Both the position numbers and the translations under genes were made by a program. From the NCBI RefSeq assembly GCF_001613265.1, contig NZ_BDCA01000022.1, positions 62,001 to 126,000 on the forward strand: a DNA stretch of 64,000 nt. The letters are read 5' to 3'. Positions 1 to 8,888 of this stretch are shown here, in pieces (the stretch's first letter is position 1; each line of letters opens with the position of its first letter). Under the pieces are notes generated by a model. It was not told where the DNA came from, searched no databases, and saw only the letters and a program-made list of their open reading frames with translations. This stretch comes from Nocardia vermiculata NBRC 100427 (GTDB lineage: Bacteria; Actinomycetota; Actinomycetes; Mycobacteriales; Mycobacteriaceae).

Positions 1-1482
1 GCGTTCGTGGTGTTCTCGTTGTGGCTGGCAGTCAGCCGATACGGCAAGATCCCGCTCGGCGCCGACGATGAAAAACCCGAATTCCGCACCGTGTCATGGA
101 TCGCGATGATGTTCAGCGCCGGTATGGGGATCGGCTTGATGTTCTGGGGTGTGGCCGAGCCGCTCACCCACTTCGTGAACCCACCGCCGGGCACAGTGGC
201 GCCGCAGTCGTCGGAGGCCACCGGCGTGGCGATGGCGACCACCCTGTTTCATTGGACGCTGCACCCGTGGGCGATCTACGCGGTGGTGGGTCTGGCCATC
301 GCCTACGGCACCTTCCGCAAGGGCCGCCCGCAGCTGATTTCCGCGATGTTCCGGCCGATCCTGGGGCGCCGCGCCAACGGTTTCGGTGGCCGCCTCATCG
401 ATATGATGGCGATCTTCGCGACGCTGTTCGGTTCGGCCGCATCACTGGGGCTGGGCGCACTGCAGATCGCGGCGGGCCTGGAATTCAACGGCTGGGTGGA
501 TGCGGTCGGCAAGGTCGGTCTGGTGGTGATCATTACCGCACTCACCATCGCGTTCATCGTGTCGGCGGTGTCGGGCGTGGAACGCGGAATCCAGTGGCTG
601 TCCAATATCAATATGGTGCTGGCGCTGGTGATCGCATTGTTCGTCTTCATCGCCGGCCCCACCCTGTTCATGTTGAATCTGCTGCCGAACGCACTCGGTG
701 AATACGTCGACGATCTTGCCCGGATGGCTTCGCGTACGAACGCCGACGGCAGCGCGGAGATGAAGACGTGGTTGTCGCAGTGGACGATCTTCTATTGGGC
801 GTGGTGGATTTCGTGGACCCCGTTCGTCGGCATGTTCATCGCCCGCATCAGCCGGGGCCGCACGATCCGCCAGTTCGTCACCGGCGTGCTGGTGGTGCCC
901 AGCGCGGTGAGCCTGGTGTGGTTCGTGGTCTTCGGTGGCGCGGCGATCTTCCAGCAGCGTGAGACCAAGGACCTCACCGAAGCCGACGGCTCGGTCGATT
1001 CGAATTTCGCGCTGTTCCATCTACTCGACCACTACCCGATCGCGTCGGTCACCGCCGCGCTGGTGATGGTGCTGGTGGCGATCTTCTTCGTCTCCGGTGC
1101 GGACGCGGCATCGATCGTGATGGGGACACTGTCCGAACGCGGCAGGCTGGAACCGTCGAAGTTCACCGTGGCGTTCTGGGGTGCGGCGACGGGTGCGGTC
1201 GCGGCGATCATGTTGATCATCGCCGATGCCGGTGACCTCAGTGGCGCGTTGAACGGCCTGCAGGCTCTCACCACGGTGGTGTCGCTGCCGTTCGCGGTGG
1301 TGATGGGGTTGCTGTGTGTGTCGCTCTACCGCGATGTGCGCACCGACCCGATCATCGTCCGTGAGGATCGAGGGGTCGAACTGGTGACCGGCGCGGTGAC
1401 CGCGGGCACCGAACGCCACGACACCGATTTCGAACTGGTCACCAAGGCGGTCGCCGACGACAGCGACGAACGCGATCGGTGA
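1..1482 (+). CDS. BCCT-family betaine/choline/carnitine transporter, 5' end missing
   Basis: A secondary transporter of quaternary-ammonium osmolytes in the cytoplasmic membrane. The reading frame is open from base 1, so the start and probably the first one or two transmembrane helices lie outside the window. Visible family marks are the glycine motif GMGIG (about residue 40) followed by FWGVAEP, and the tryptophan-rich stretch WAWWISWTPF (about residue 263), both typical of BCCT carriers. The GMGIG form is associated in this family with Na+-coupled uptake, so betaine or choline symport is more likely than antiport; the substrate cannot be read from sequence. The C-terminal tail of about 60 residues is hydrophilic and acidic, as in osmosensing members such as BetP. 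It ends convergent to the esterase gene. Confidence 0.9.
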   Translation, partial: AFVVFSLWLAVSRYGKIPLGADDEKPEFRTVSWIAMMFSAGMGIGLMFWGVAEPLTHFVNPPPGTVAPQSSEATGVAMATTLFHWTLHPWAIYAVVGLAIAYGTFRKGRPQLISAMFRPILGRRANGFGGRLIDMMAIFATLFGSAASLGLGALQIAAGLEFNGWVDAVGKVGLVVIITALTIAFIVSAVSGVERGIQWLSNINMVLALVIALFVFIAGPTLFMLNLLPNALGEYVDDLARMASRTNADGSAEMKTWLSQWTIFYWAWWISWTPFVGMFIARISRGRTIRQFVTGVLVVPSAVSLVWFVVFGGAAIFQQRETKDLTEADGSVDSNFALFHLLDHYPIASVTAALVMVLVAIFFVSGADAASIVMGTLSERGRLEPSKFTVAFWGAATGAVAAIMLIIADAGDLSGALNGLQALTTVVSLPFAVVMGLLCVSLYRDVRTDPIIVREDRGVELVTGAVTAGTERHDTDFELVTKAVADDSDERDR

Positions 1483-1537
1483 CCGACGGCCTTGTCCGCC
1501 GGCAGTAGTCCCGGGCCCACCGATCCCGCTGCTCGTC

Positions 1538-3112
1538 TCAGTACAGGTCGACCCCCTCCCATATCTTCCGAGTCGGGTAGGGGTCGTGGACGGCCGCGGA
1601 TTCGATGTCGAATCGCATCGTCGCGCGGCGGGCCGTGTCGTAGCGCGGCCAGTCGACTCGGCCGGTGCCGATGAACTGCACCCAGGTGCGGTGGACGAGG
1701 TCGGCCAGGTGTTGTGGTGGATTGGGGCCGGTGATCCACTGCATGCGCTCGTCGTGGAGTTGGTCGAAGACGAAGGGCACCTCGAGGAAATGGCAGGAAC
1801 CGAGCCGGCCGTCGAACTGCGGGGAGCGCCACGCGAATTCGTAGGCGTAGGTGGATGCGCGCATCCCGGAGCGGGTATCGGCCGAACGCAGGCCGGGGAT
1901 CGTGTACATCCAGTCGCCCTGCAGGATCGCCAGTAGCTCGCCCGCCCCGGTGCCCGGGTATGCCGCGCGGTAGGCCGGTACCGCCCGGTCGACCGGCAGC
2001 CGGTACAGGCGCATGGCGGTGGTCAGTTCGTCGTGGGTGACCGAGTCGAGGCTGCGGAACGGCACCAGTGACAGCCTGCCCTCTTCACCGTTGTGGCCGA
2101 GCAGCACGTCCACGTCGGCGCCCGCGCCGGCACGTGCGGCGTCGATCGGTCTCGCGGGCAGCGTGGCCGCGTCGAGGGTCGGGCGCCACATGTTGACCCG
2201 GCAGCCCGGTTCGCCGCCCCAGCGCTGTGGGTCCGGTTGTCGGGCGAGGTCGTCCATCACCGCGAGCTGGGCGGCGAGTATCCGGTCGACTCCGGCGCCG
2301 GCGACAGCGTCGCGGGTCGGTGCCACCGCGAGTTTCCCGGCGAGGCGAGTGCCGATCTCGTGTGCGGTGTCCGCGGAGTAACACAGGTTGCCCGCACCGC
2401 TTTCCATGATCGCGCGCCGAAACAGGCCGGCGGCCCGTGGCATCGTCATCAAGGTGCCGACCGCCATCGCGCCCGCGGATTGTCCGGCGATCGTGACATT
2501 GTCCGGGTCGCCGCCGAAGGCGGCGATGTTGTCGTGCACCCAGTGCAGGGCGGCGATCTGGTCGAGTAGCGCGACATTGGCGACGCCGTCACCGAGATAC
2601 AGGTATCCCTCGGCGCCGAGCCGGTAGTTGATCGCCACGAAAACCACCCCGTCGCGGGCGAATGCGCTGCCGTCGTAGAGGCCGACGGTGCCGGTGTCGA
2701 ATCCACCGCCGTAGATCCACACCAGTACCGGCAGGCGCGACCGGCCCGGGTCCGGGGTCCAGATGTTGAGGTTGAGGTACTCCGCGCCGGGGATGGGGGG
2801 CGCGAAGAACTCCAGTGGAGGTGGTGTGGCCGGCTGGGGCGGGGTGGGCCCGTCGGTGACCGTGTCGCGCACCCCCTGCCAGGGGGTGACCGGGCGCGGC
2901 GGCAGGTAGCGGCCTGTGCCGTGTGGTGGTGCGGCATACGGGATTCCCTTGAACGCGTATCCGTCGACGGTTGTCGTGCCACGGACGCGCCCGGCCGTCG
3001 TGGCGACGATCGGTGGGGGGTGGTTGCTGTCTCCGGATGCGCATCCGGCGGTGGCCGCGGCGACACCGGTCGAGACTGTTGCGGCAGCGTGCAGAAATCT
3101 CCGGCGGTTCAT
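1538..3112 (-). CDS. Exported type-B carboxylesterase (Tat lipoprotein)
   Basis: An alpha/beta-hydrolase that cleaves carboxylic esters. Predicted length is 524 residues, normal for the family. The chosen ATG at 3112 has a good ribosome binding site (AGAGGGA) and starts directly on a twin-arginine signal (MNRRRFLH) that ends in a lipobox-like ATAGC, so the protein is probably Tat-exported and lipid-anchored. An upstream in-frame start at 3151 would overlap the operator and add 13 basic residues, so I reject it. Catalytic triad: Ser in GQSAG (about 212), Glu in GHNGEEG (about 343), His in GSCHFLEVPF (about 441); the oxyanion motif is IYGGGF. It is divergent from a TetR gene with palindromic operators between them, which suggests repression by that TetR. 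Substrate unknown. Confidence 0.88.
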   Translation of the reverse strand: MNRRRFLHAAATVSTGVAAATAGCASGDSNHPPPIVATTAGRVRGTTTVDGYAFKGIPYAAPPHGTGRYLPPRPVTPWQGVRDTVTDGPTPPQPATPPPLEFFAPPIPGAEYLNLNIWTPDPGRSRLPVLVWIYGGGFDTGTVGLYDGSAFARDGVVFVAINYRLGAEGYLYLGDGVANVALLDQIAALHWVHDNIAAFGGDPDNVTIAGQSAGAMAVGTLMTMPRAAGLFRRAIMESGAGNLCYSADTAHEIGTRLAGKLAVAPTRDAVAGAGVDRILAAQLAVMDDLARQPDPQRWGGEPGCRVNMWRPTLDAATLPARPIDAARAGAGADVDVLLGHNGEEGRLSLVPFRSLDSVTHDELTTAMRLYRLPVDRAVPAYRAAYPGTGAGELLAILQGDWMYTIPGLRSADTRSGMRASTYAYEFAWRSPQFDGRLGSCHFLEVPFVFDQLHDERMQWITGPNPPQHLADLVHRTWVQFIGTGRVDWPRYDTARRATMRFDIESAAVHDPYPTRKIWEGVDLY

Positions 3113-3150
3113 GCTGATCGTCCCTCTTCGGTGATGTCGGCAAGACTTCA

Positions 3151-3167
3151 AACCTACGGCGTAGGTT
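3151..3167. promoter_or_regulatory. Palindromic operator, copy 1
   Basis: A perfect 17-base palindrome, AACCTACGGCGTAGGTT, centred on a G. It sits 38 bases upstream of the esterase start and has a second copy of its core 31 bases further on. It is the likely binding site of the TetR protein encoded at 3219; the link is inferred from position. Confidence 0.7.
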
Positions 3168-3183
3168 TGTTTCGACGGTATAC

Positions 3184-3196
3184 CCTACGGCGTAGG
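3184..3196. promoter_or_regulatory. Palindromic operator, copy 2
   Basis: The 13-base palindromic core CCTACGGCGTAGG is repeated exactly from copy 1 (3153-3165). The 31-base period is close to three helical turns, so two TetR dimers could sit on the same face of the DNA. It lies 22 bases before the TetR start codon, consistent with autoregulation. Confidence 0.7.
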
Positions 3197-3218
3197 TTCG
3201 ACAAGGAAGGGAGCACCC

Positions 3219-3860
3219 GTGACCGGGCGAGCGCAGGGTGTATCGGCTGGTCTGAGCCGCGACCGGATCGCGGCGGCGGCGCTCGCGCTGGTCGACCGCG
3301 ACGGCCTGGCACGATTCGGGGTGCGACGACTGGCCGACTATCTCGGAGTCGATCCGATGTCGATCTACAACCATGTCAACGGCAAAGCGGCGCTGCTGGA
3401 TGCGGTATCGGAGGCCGTCCTCGCCGAAGTGGCACCCGAGGCGGTGCCGGCCGACGACTGGACGGTGATCGCACGCCGCACCGCGCACAGCTATCGCGCG
3501 ACCGTGGCGCGCCATCCGCAGGTGATCCAACTGCTGGCCACCCGGCCCCAGAATTCGCCGGCGGCCCTGGACGCACTGGAACAGCTGACCGGTGCGATGC
3601 GAGCAGCAGGACTACCCGACGACGTCGTCGCCGACACGCCCATGGTTCTGTTCGGTTTCCTCAACGGTTACCTGCTGGCGCTGTTCGCCTCCGACACCTC
3701 CGGTACCGCAAGCGAACCCGAACTCGATCCCGACCGGTATCCGACGATGTCGGCACTGACCCCGCGGATGGTCGCCGAGCGCGGATCGGCAACGGAATTC
3801 GACCGGATGCTCGACCTCGTACTCGACGGGATAGGCCGCAGACACCCCCGCACACCGTGA
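3219..3860 (+). CDS. TetR-family transcriptional regulator
   Basis: A 213-residue one-component repressor. The N-terminal helix-turn-helix (about residues 12-60) is clear: RDRIAAAALALVDRDG, then the recognition segment ending in MSIYNHVNGKAALLD. The C-terminal ligand-binding half resembles the TetR_C class. The GTG start at 3219 is preceded by AAGGAAGGGA. Two copies of a CCTACGGCGTAGG palindrome lie between this gene and the divergent esterase, so it probably represses both itself and the esterase until an effector (perhaps an ester or its hydrolysis product) binds. The following glycosidase starts about 120 bases downstream on the same strand and may be co-transcribed. Confidence 0.9.
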   Translation: MTGRAQGVSAGLSRDRIAAAALALVDRDGLARFGVRRLADYLGVDPMSIYNHVNGKAALLDAVSEAVLAEVAPEAVPADDWTVIARRTAHSYRATVARHPQVIQLLATRPQNSPAALDALEQLTGAMRAAGLPDDVVADTPMVLFGFLNGYLLALFASDTSGTASEPELDPDRYPTMSALTPRMVAERGSATEFDRMLDLVLDGIGRRHPRTP

Positions 3861-3979
3861 TCATTCCCGGTGCGCCGGACGCGAACCGCGGTTCGAAACT
3901 CCCGAATACCCTGACACCGCACGTGGCACGCGGCACAATGACGGCGCCGCCTGCGCCCGACCAGTTGCCGAGGAGTTCC

Positions 3980-5314
3980 ATGCGTACCGTCAACCGCCGC
4001 CAGGTCATCGGTCTGCTCGCCGCCGGAACGGCTGCCGCGCTGGCCGGTCCGGCGCAGTACGCGCAGGCTCGCCCGGCTCCCCCGGCGACGGTTCCGAATC
4101 TGGGACCCGATTTCCTGTGGGGTGTGGCCAGCGCCGGGTTCCAGTGCGAAGGCCATGCGCCCGACAGCAATTGGCTGCGTTACGTGGCGAACAATCCGGA
4201 TTACGATCGCTATGGCGATGCGGTCGACTTCTTCACCCGCTACCGCTCCGATATCGCGCTGGCGGCCGGACTGGGTGCCGGCGTGTACCGCATCAGTATC
4301 GAATGGGCCCGGGTGCAACCGCGCCCGGGTGAATGGGACTCGGCCGGTTTCGCGTTCTACGACAGTGTGCTCGACGCGATGGCCGAGCACGGCCTGCGTC
4401 CGATGCTCACCCTCGACCATTGGGTTTATCCCGGGTGGGCCGCCGAACGCGGCGGCTGGGCCCATCCACAGATGGTCGAGGACTGGCTGGCCAACGCACG
4501 CACCGTGGTGCAGCGTTACGCCGACCGCAATCCGATCTGGGTCACGTTCAACGAACCTGCGGCCTACATCATGAACGAAACGACCAACGGCGGCTTGTCG
4601 CCGACCGACATCCCGGTCATGCAGCAGCGGTTGATCCAGGCCCACCACGCGATCTACGACGACATCCACCGGATACAGCCCGGCGCGCTGGTGACCAGCA
4701 ATGTGCCCTATATCGTCGGTACCGCCGAACCCGTGGTGAACGGGGCCATGATCGATGCGATCGGAACGAAACTCGACTTCGTCGGCATCGACTACTACTA
4801 CGGTTTCACCCCGGCCGACCTGCCGCGGCTGTCTCCGGCCGATATCGACCGGTTGTGGCGGATGCCGCTGCAACCCGAGGGCATCTACTATGCGTTGCAC
4901 TACTATTCGCAGCGCTTCCCGGACAAGCCACTGTATGTGGTGGAGAACGGGATGCCCACCGACAACGGTGCGCCGCGCCCCGACGGCTACACCCGCGCAC
5001 AGGATCTGCGCGACACCGCATACTGGATTCAACGTGCTCGCGCCGACGGGATGAACGTGATGGGCTACAACTACTGGTCGATCACCGACAATTACGAGTG
5101 GGGCAGCTATCGGCCGCGTTTCGGCATGTACACCGTGGATGTGCTCACCGATCCGGCCCTGACGCGCCGACCCACCGATGCCGTGGACGCCTACCGGGAA
5201 CTCGCCACCGGCGGAGGTGTCCCCGCCGACTACCGGCCCGTGCGCGACCCGGCCGCCTGTTCACTGGTCGATATCCCGGCCACCTGTACCGATCCGGTGA
5301 CCGTGCCGCACTGA
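3980..5314 (+). CDS. Tat-exported glycoside hydrolase family 1 (beta-glucosidase-like)
   Basis: A retaining beta-glycosidase of clan GH-A, 444 residues, full length. The frame is open for a kilobase upstream, but the real start is the ATG at 3980, preceded by GAGGAG and followed at once by a twin-arginine signal (NRRQVIGLLAAG ... AQA). Family residues: substrate-binding FLWGVASAGFQCEG near the mature N-terminus, acid/base Glu in TFNEP, catalytic nucleophile in VVENG, and the C-terminal NYWSITDNYEWG block that shapes the -1 subsite. Most GH1 enzymes in actinobacteria are cytosolic, so export is notable. Exact sugar specificity cannot be told. It lies just downstream of the TetR gene. Confidence 0.9.
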   Translation: MRTVNRRQVIGLLAAGTAAALAGPAQYAQARPAPPATVPNLGPDFLWGVASAGFQCEGHAPDSNWLRYVANNPDYDRYGDAVDFFTRYRSDIALAAGLGAGVYRISIEWARVQPRPGEWDSAGFAFYDSVLDAMAEHGLRPMLTLDHWVYPGWAAERGGWAHPQMVEDWLANARTVVQRYADRNPIWVTFNEPAAYIMNETTNGGLSPTDIPVMQQRLIQAHHAIYDDIHRIQPGALVTSNVPYIVGTAEPVVNGAMIDAIGTKLDFVGIDYYYGFTPADLPRLSPADIDRLWRMPLQPEGIYYALHYYSQRFPDKPLYVVENGMPTDNGAPRPDGYTRAQDLRDTAYWIQRARADGMNVMGYNYWSITDNYEWGSYRPRFGMYTVDVLTDPALTRRPTDAVDAYRELATGGGVPADYRPVRDPAACSLVDIPATCTDPVTVPH

Positions 5315-5383
5315 CCGGCAGGTGGCGTCGAGGAACGCGCAAGTCGCGTCGATACACGACGGGACGAGACCACCGGGTTCCGG

Positions 5384-6895
5384 TCAGGCCGAGCGCGATT
5401 CGACCGCCGCACCGGGTGTGGCCCGGGCGTGAGCGGGCCGCTTCCCGAAGCGCAGTACCCCGTCTTCGAGCGCGGCTTTACGCAGCAGCGCGCGGTCGCG
5501 GTAGTAGTTGTTGATCATCTGCCACGGTCCGCGGCGGCCCTGACGTGGCATCACGGCGTCACCGCGCGCGATGTAGCCGGAGCTCAGTGCGCCGCCCATC
5601 ATCGATTCCGGCGCCCGGTCGGCGTCCTCGGCGACCGCGACGAACGTGGAGTACTTGCGGTCGCGCATGTGGTTGAGCAGTCGGCAGAAGTATTCGGCGG
5701 CCAGATCTGCTTTGAGTGTCCACGAGGCGTTGGTGTAGCCGATGATCATCATGGCGTTGGGCAATCCGCTCATCAGCACGCCCTTGTAGGCCACCAGGTC
5801 CCTGGTCGCCACCGATTCCCCGTCGATCTCGAGGGCGGCGCCGCCGAGCATCTGAATGTCGAGGCCGGTCGCGCTGACCACGATGTCGGCGGGTAGTTCC
5901 GCGCCGGACTGCAGCCGGATGCCGGTCTCGGTGAAGGTGTCGATGCGGTCGGTGACGATGGAGGCGCTCCCCTTGCGCAGCACCCGGAACAGGTCCCCGT
6001 TGGGGACGATGCACAGCCGTTGATCCCACGGGTTGTAGGTGGGACTGAAGTGGCGCATGTCGACGTCGGGTCCGACCGCGACCCGTACGGCCTGCAGCAG
6101 CAGTTTGCGGGAGAGGGCGGGGTTGCTGCGGGAGAGCGCGAAGCTGGCCCGCTGCAGCGCGATATTGCGGGCGCGGCCGGTCTTGTAGGCCAGCGCGGCC
6201 GGTAGTTTCGCCTTCTTCAGGCCGACCGCGACCGGATCTTCGGCGGGTAGCGGCGCGATATAGGTGGGCGAGCGTTGCAGCATGGTGACATGCGCGGCGT
6301 CGGTGCTCATCGCGGGCACCAGGGTGATGGCGGTGGCGCCGCTGCCGATGACCACGACCTGTTTGCCGTGGTAATCGAGGTCGGTGGGCCAGTGCTGAGG
6401 GTGCACGATCCGGCCCCGGAAGTTCTGCTCGCCGGGGAAATCGGGGCGGTAGCCGGTGTCGTAGTTGTAGTAGCCGGTGGCGCCGACCAGGAAGGAGCTG
6501 GTGTAGATCTCGGTCTCGCCGCTCTGCTCGTCGAATGCTTCGGTGGTCCACAACTGCTCGGCGCTCGACCAGGCGGCCTTCACGACTTTGCGGCCGAAGC
6601 GGATGTGGCGGGTGACGTCGTATTCGGCAGCGGTGTCGGCGATGTATTGCCGGATATGCGGGCCGTCGGCGAGGACCTTGGTCCCGTTCCAGGGGCGGAA
6701 GCCGTAGCCGAAGGTGAGCATGTCCGAGTCCGAGCGGACACCGGGATAGCGGAACAGGTCCCAGGTCCCGCCGATGGCGGTGCGTCGTTCCAGGATTGCG
6801 TAGCTGCGTCCGGTGTTCTCCCGGCCGAGATGACAGGCCATCCCGATTCCGGACAGTCCCGCACCGATGATCAATACGTCGACATGCCGCGCCAT
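5384..6895 (-). CDS. Flavin-containing Baeyer-Villiger-type monooxygenase (EthA-like)
   Basis: A class B FAD/NADPH monooxygenase of 503 residues. It has the FAD-binding GAGLSG near the N-terminus, the Baeyer-Villiger fingerprint FRGRIVHPQHWP (FxGxxxHxxxW, about residue 160), the NADPH-binding GSGATA, and the later ATG motif SATGLD. Such enzymes insert oxygen beside a ketone or oxidise a heteroatom; mycobacterial EthA, which activates ethionamide, has the same layout. The ATG start sits directly on the Rossmann strand. It is convergent to the glycosidase gene and has no operon partner. Substrate unknown. Confidence 0.88.
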   Translation of the reverse strand: MARHVDVLIIGAGLSGIGMACHLGRENTGRSYAILERRTAIGGTWDLFRYPGVRSDSDMLTFGYGFRPWNGTKVLADGPHIRQYIADTAAEYDVTRHIRFGRKVVKAAWSSAEQLWTTEAFDEQSGETEIYTSSFLVGATGYYNYDTGYRPDFPGEQNFRGRIVHPQHWPTDLDYHGKQVVVIGSGATAITLVPAMSTDAAHVTMLQRSPTYIAPLPAEDPVAVGLKKAKLPAALAYKTGRARNIALQRASFALSRSNPALSRKLLLQAVRVAVGPDVDMRHFSPTYNPWDQRLCIVPNGDLFRVLRKGSASIVTDRIDTFTETGIRLQSGAELPADIVVSATGLDIQMLGGAALEIDGESVATRDLVAYKGVLMSGLPNAMMIIGYTNASWTLKADLAAEYFCRLLNHMRDRKYSTFVAVAEDADRAPESMMGGALSSGYIARGDAVMPRQGRRGPWQMINNYYRDRALLRKAALEDGVLRFGKRPAHARATPGAAVESRSA

Positions 6896-7033
6896 TGAGG
6901 TTATCCGTTCCGTCCGAGTATCCGCGTTCGTGTCCGGACCGCACCGTCCGAATACCCGAAGGGTACGTGTTATCTACGGTTACGTCTAGATGGGGGTGGT
7001 GATCGAACCGCCGACACGCACGTGCAGACCCTC

Positions 7034-7306
7034 TCAGTGCATGGCGGCACCCAGAACCTCCCCCGCCCCCGCGGTCGCCAATCCGATGATCACCACACCG
7101 ACCGCCACGCGCGACACCGTGGCACGCGCCAGACCGCGACGACCCGCCACGCGAATCCAGCATCCGACCGCAACCGCGGTCGCCAGCAAATGCAACCAGA
7201 TGAGGTTCGAGATGATCACCGACGCAACCCCCGCACCCGGCGGCGCCTGGGGCGCCACATCGTCCCATTGGGCGGTAACAACCAAGTGAACAGCGTTGAT
7301 ATCCAT
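7034..7306 (-). CDS. Small two-helix membrane protein
   Basis: Unrecognised protein of 90 residues. Two hydrophobic segments are visible: about 29-50 (VASVIISNLIWLHLL and following) and about 67-87 (VAVGVVIIGLATAG), separated by a short basic loop (RVAGRRGLAR), as in a helical hairpin with the loop in the cytoplasm. The frame is open much further upstream, but the ATG at 7306 is preceded by GGGAAGG at a workable distance and the upstream extension looks non-coding. It is divergent from the ketoacyl synthase. Function unknown. Confidence 0.5.
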   Translation of the reverse strand: MDINAVHLVVTAQWDDVAPQAPPGAGVASVIISNLIWLHLLATAVAVGCWIRVAGRRGLARATVSRVAVGVVIIGLATAGAGEVLGAAMH

Positions 7307-7546
7307 CTCGGGCACGCCCTTCCCTAGCCCGTCCCGACGGTCGCACCGCCCTGCGGCGCCACCTCCGTGAGATATCAACGGTACCCCGCTGGCAAATTTT
7401 CGGCATTCCCATTTGCCGGGCCGGGAACGGCCCCGGCCACTAGGCTGTCCCGCGGCGCATCGGCCGCCACACAAGGATGGTTCGCCGACGTCGCCGGGTT
7501 CGTGTCTGGGGAAATTTGTGGGACCGACAGTGAGGATTCGACGAAC

Positions 7547-8809
7547 GTGCACACGCTCGACACCAGTTACAGCACCCGCAGCGGAGGGTTCCGTGAGGTC
7601 GTTGTCACCGCCATGGAAATCACCAGTTCGCTGGGTGCCGACACCGAGAGCACCTGGCAGGCCCTGCTGTCGGGGGCCAGCGGAATCAAAGTCCTCACCG
7701 ACGAGGACATCACCAGCCACGAACTACCGAACGCCATCGGCGGCAAGCTGGTTCACGACCCCACCGACGACCTGGACCGGGTCCGCAAACGCCGCATGTG
7801 CTACGTCCAGCAGATGTCGTATGCGATGGGTAAACGACTGTGGGACACCGCCGGTACACCCGAGGTGGACCCCGATCGGCTCGGTGTCTGCATCGGCACC
7901 GGCCTCGGCGGCGCCGACACCATCGTCGCCGCCAACGACGCGATGCGCGAACACGGCTACCGCAAGGTCTCCCCGTTCGCGGTCCCGATGAGCATGCCCA
8001 ACGGCGTCTCGGGCGTGGTGGGGCTGGAAATCGGTGCGCGCGCAAGCCTGGTGACCCCGGTGTCGGCCTGCGCATCCGGTAACGAGGCCCTGGTGCACGC
8101 CTGGCGCTCCATCGTGCTGGGCGAAGCGGACATGGTCGTCGCCGGCGGCGTCGAAGGGTACATCAACCCGATGGCGATCGCGGGTTTCACCATGGCGCGG
8201 GCATTGAGTTCCCGGGTCGACGAACCCGAACGCGCCTCGCGCCCGTTCGACCGCGACCGTGACGGCTTCGTCTTCGGCGAAGCGGCAGCGCTGCTGGTGC
8301 TGGAATCGGAGGAACACGCACTCGCACGCGGCGCGAAACCACTGGCCCGCCTGCTCGGCGCCGGACTGACCGCCGACGGCTATCACATGGTGGCCCCGGA
8401 TCCGGAGGGCCTGGGCTGCGCGCGAGCGATGCGGCGCGCCATCGAAACCGCGGGCGTCACCGCCGCCGATGTCGACCACGTCAACGCCCACGCCACCGGC
8501 ACCTCGATCGGTGATCTGGCCGAGGCCAAGGGCGTCGCCGCCGCGATCGGCACCCACCCCTCGGTGTATGCGCCCAAGTCGGCACTGGGACATTCGGTGG
8601 GCGCAGTGGGTGCGCTCGAGGCAGCGATTTCGGTACTGACACTGCGCGATCAGGTCATCGCACCCACCCTGAACCTCGATAATCAGGATCCCGAGGTCGA
8701 CCTGGACATCGTGCGGGACAAACCCCGCCGCACCGATATCGAATTCGCGATGAACAACTCGTTCGGATTCGGCGGGCACAACGCTGCAGTGCTGTTCGGC
8801 CGGTACTGA
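7547..8809 (+). CDS. Beta-ketoacyl-ACP synthase, KasA/KasB type
   Basis: A condensing enzyme of type II fatty-acid synthesis that extends acyl-AcpM with malonyl-AcpM, used for meromycolate chains in mycolate bacteria. The GTG at 7547 is preferred over earlier in-frame starts because a GTGAGGA ribosome binding site sits about 10 bases upstream and it gives 420 residues, close to mycobacterial KasA. Catalytic residues fall where expected: Cys about 175 in SACASG, His about 315 in NAHATG, His about 349 in GHSVGA, plus the C-terminal NNSFGFGGHN loop. Unlike the usual fabD-acpM-kasA-kasB operon it stands alone, so it is probably a paralogue. Confidence 0.9.
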   Translation: MHTLDTSYSTRSGGFREVVVTAMEITSSLGADTESTWQALLSGASGIKVLTDEDITSHELPNAIGGKLVHDPTDDLDRVRKRRMCYVQQMSYAMGKRLWDTAGTPEVDPDRLGVCIGTGLGGADTIVAANDAMREHGYRKVSPFAVPMSMPNGVSGVVGLEIGARASLVTPVSACASGNEALVHAWRSIVLGEADMVVAGGVEGYINPMAIAGFTMARALSSRVDEPERASRPFDRDRDGFVFGEAAALLVLESEEHALARGAKPLARLLGAGLTADGYHMVAPDPEGLGCARAMRRAIETAGVTAADVDHVNAHATGTSIGDLAEAKGVAAAIGTHPSVYAPKSALGHSVGAVGALEAAISVLTLRDQVIAPTLNLDNQDPEVDLDIVRDKPRRTDIEFAMNNSFGFGGHNAAVLFGRY

Positions 8810-8832
8810 TCCGGTTCGGCCGACCTCGACCG

Positions 8833-8884
8833 CCACGCAGCCGGGGCCCGCATCACCGAAATGATGCGGGCCCCGGCTGCGTGG
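8833..8884. terminator. Bidirectional terminator hairpin
   Basis: A perfect 23-base inverted repeat (8833-8855 against 8862-8884) with a 6-base loop CCGAAA, placed exactly between the convergent ketoacyl synthase and mycolyltransferase genes. Confidence 0.85.
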
Positions 8885-8888
8885 TCCT

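Noticed and set aside
2921..3979. N-terminal extension of the GH1 frame
   Set aside because: It overlaps the TetR gene in another frame and is Arg/Gly-rich. A ribosome binding site and Tat signal mark the real start at 3980.
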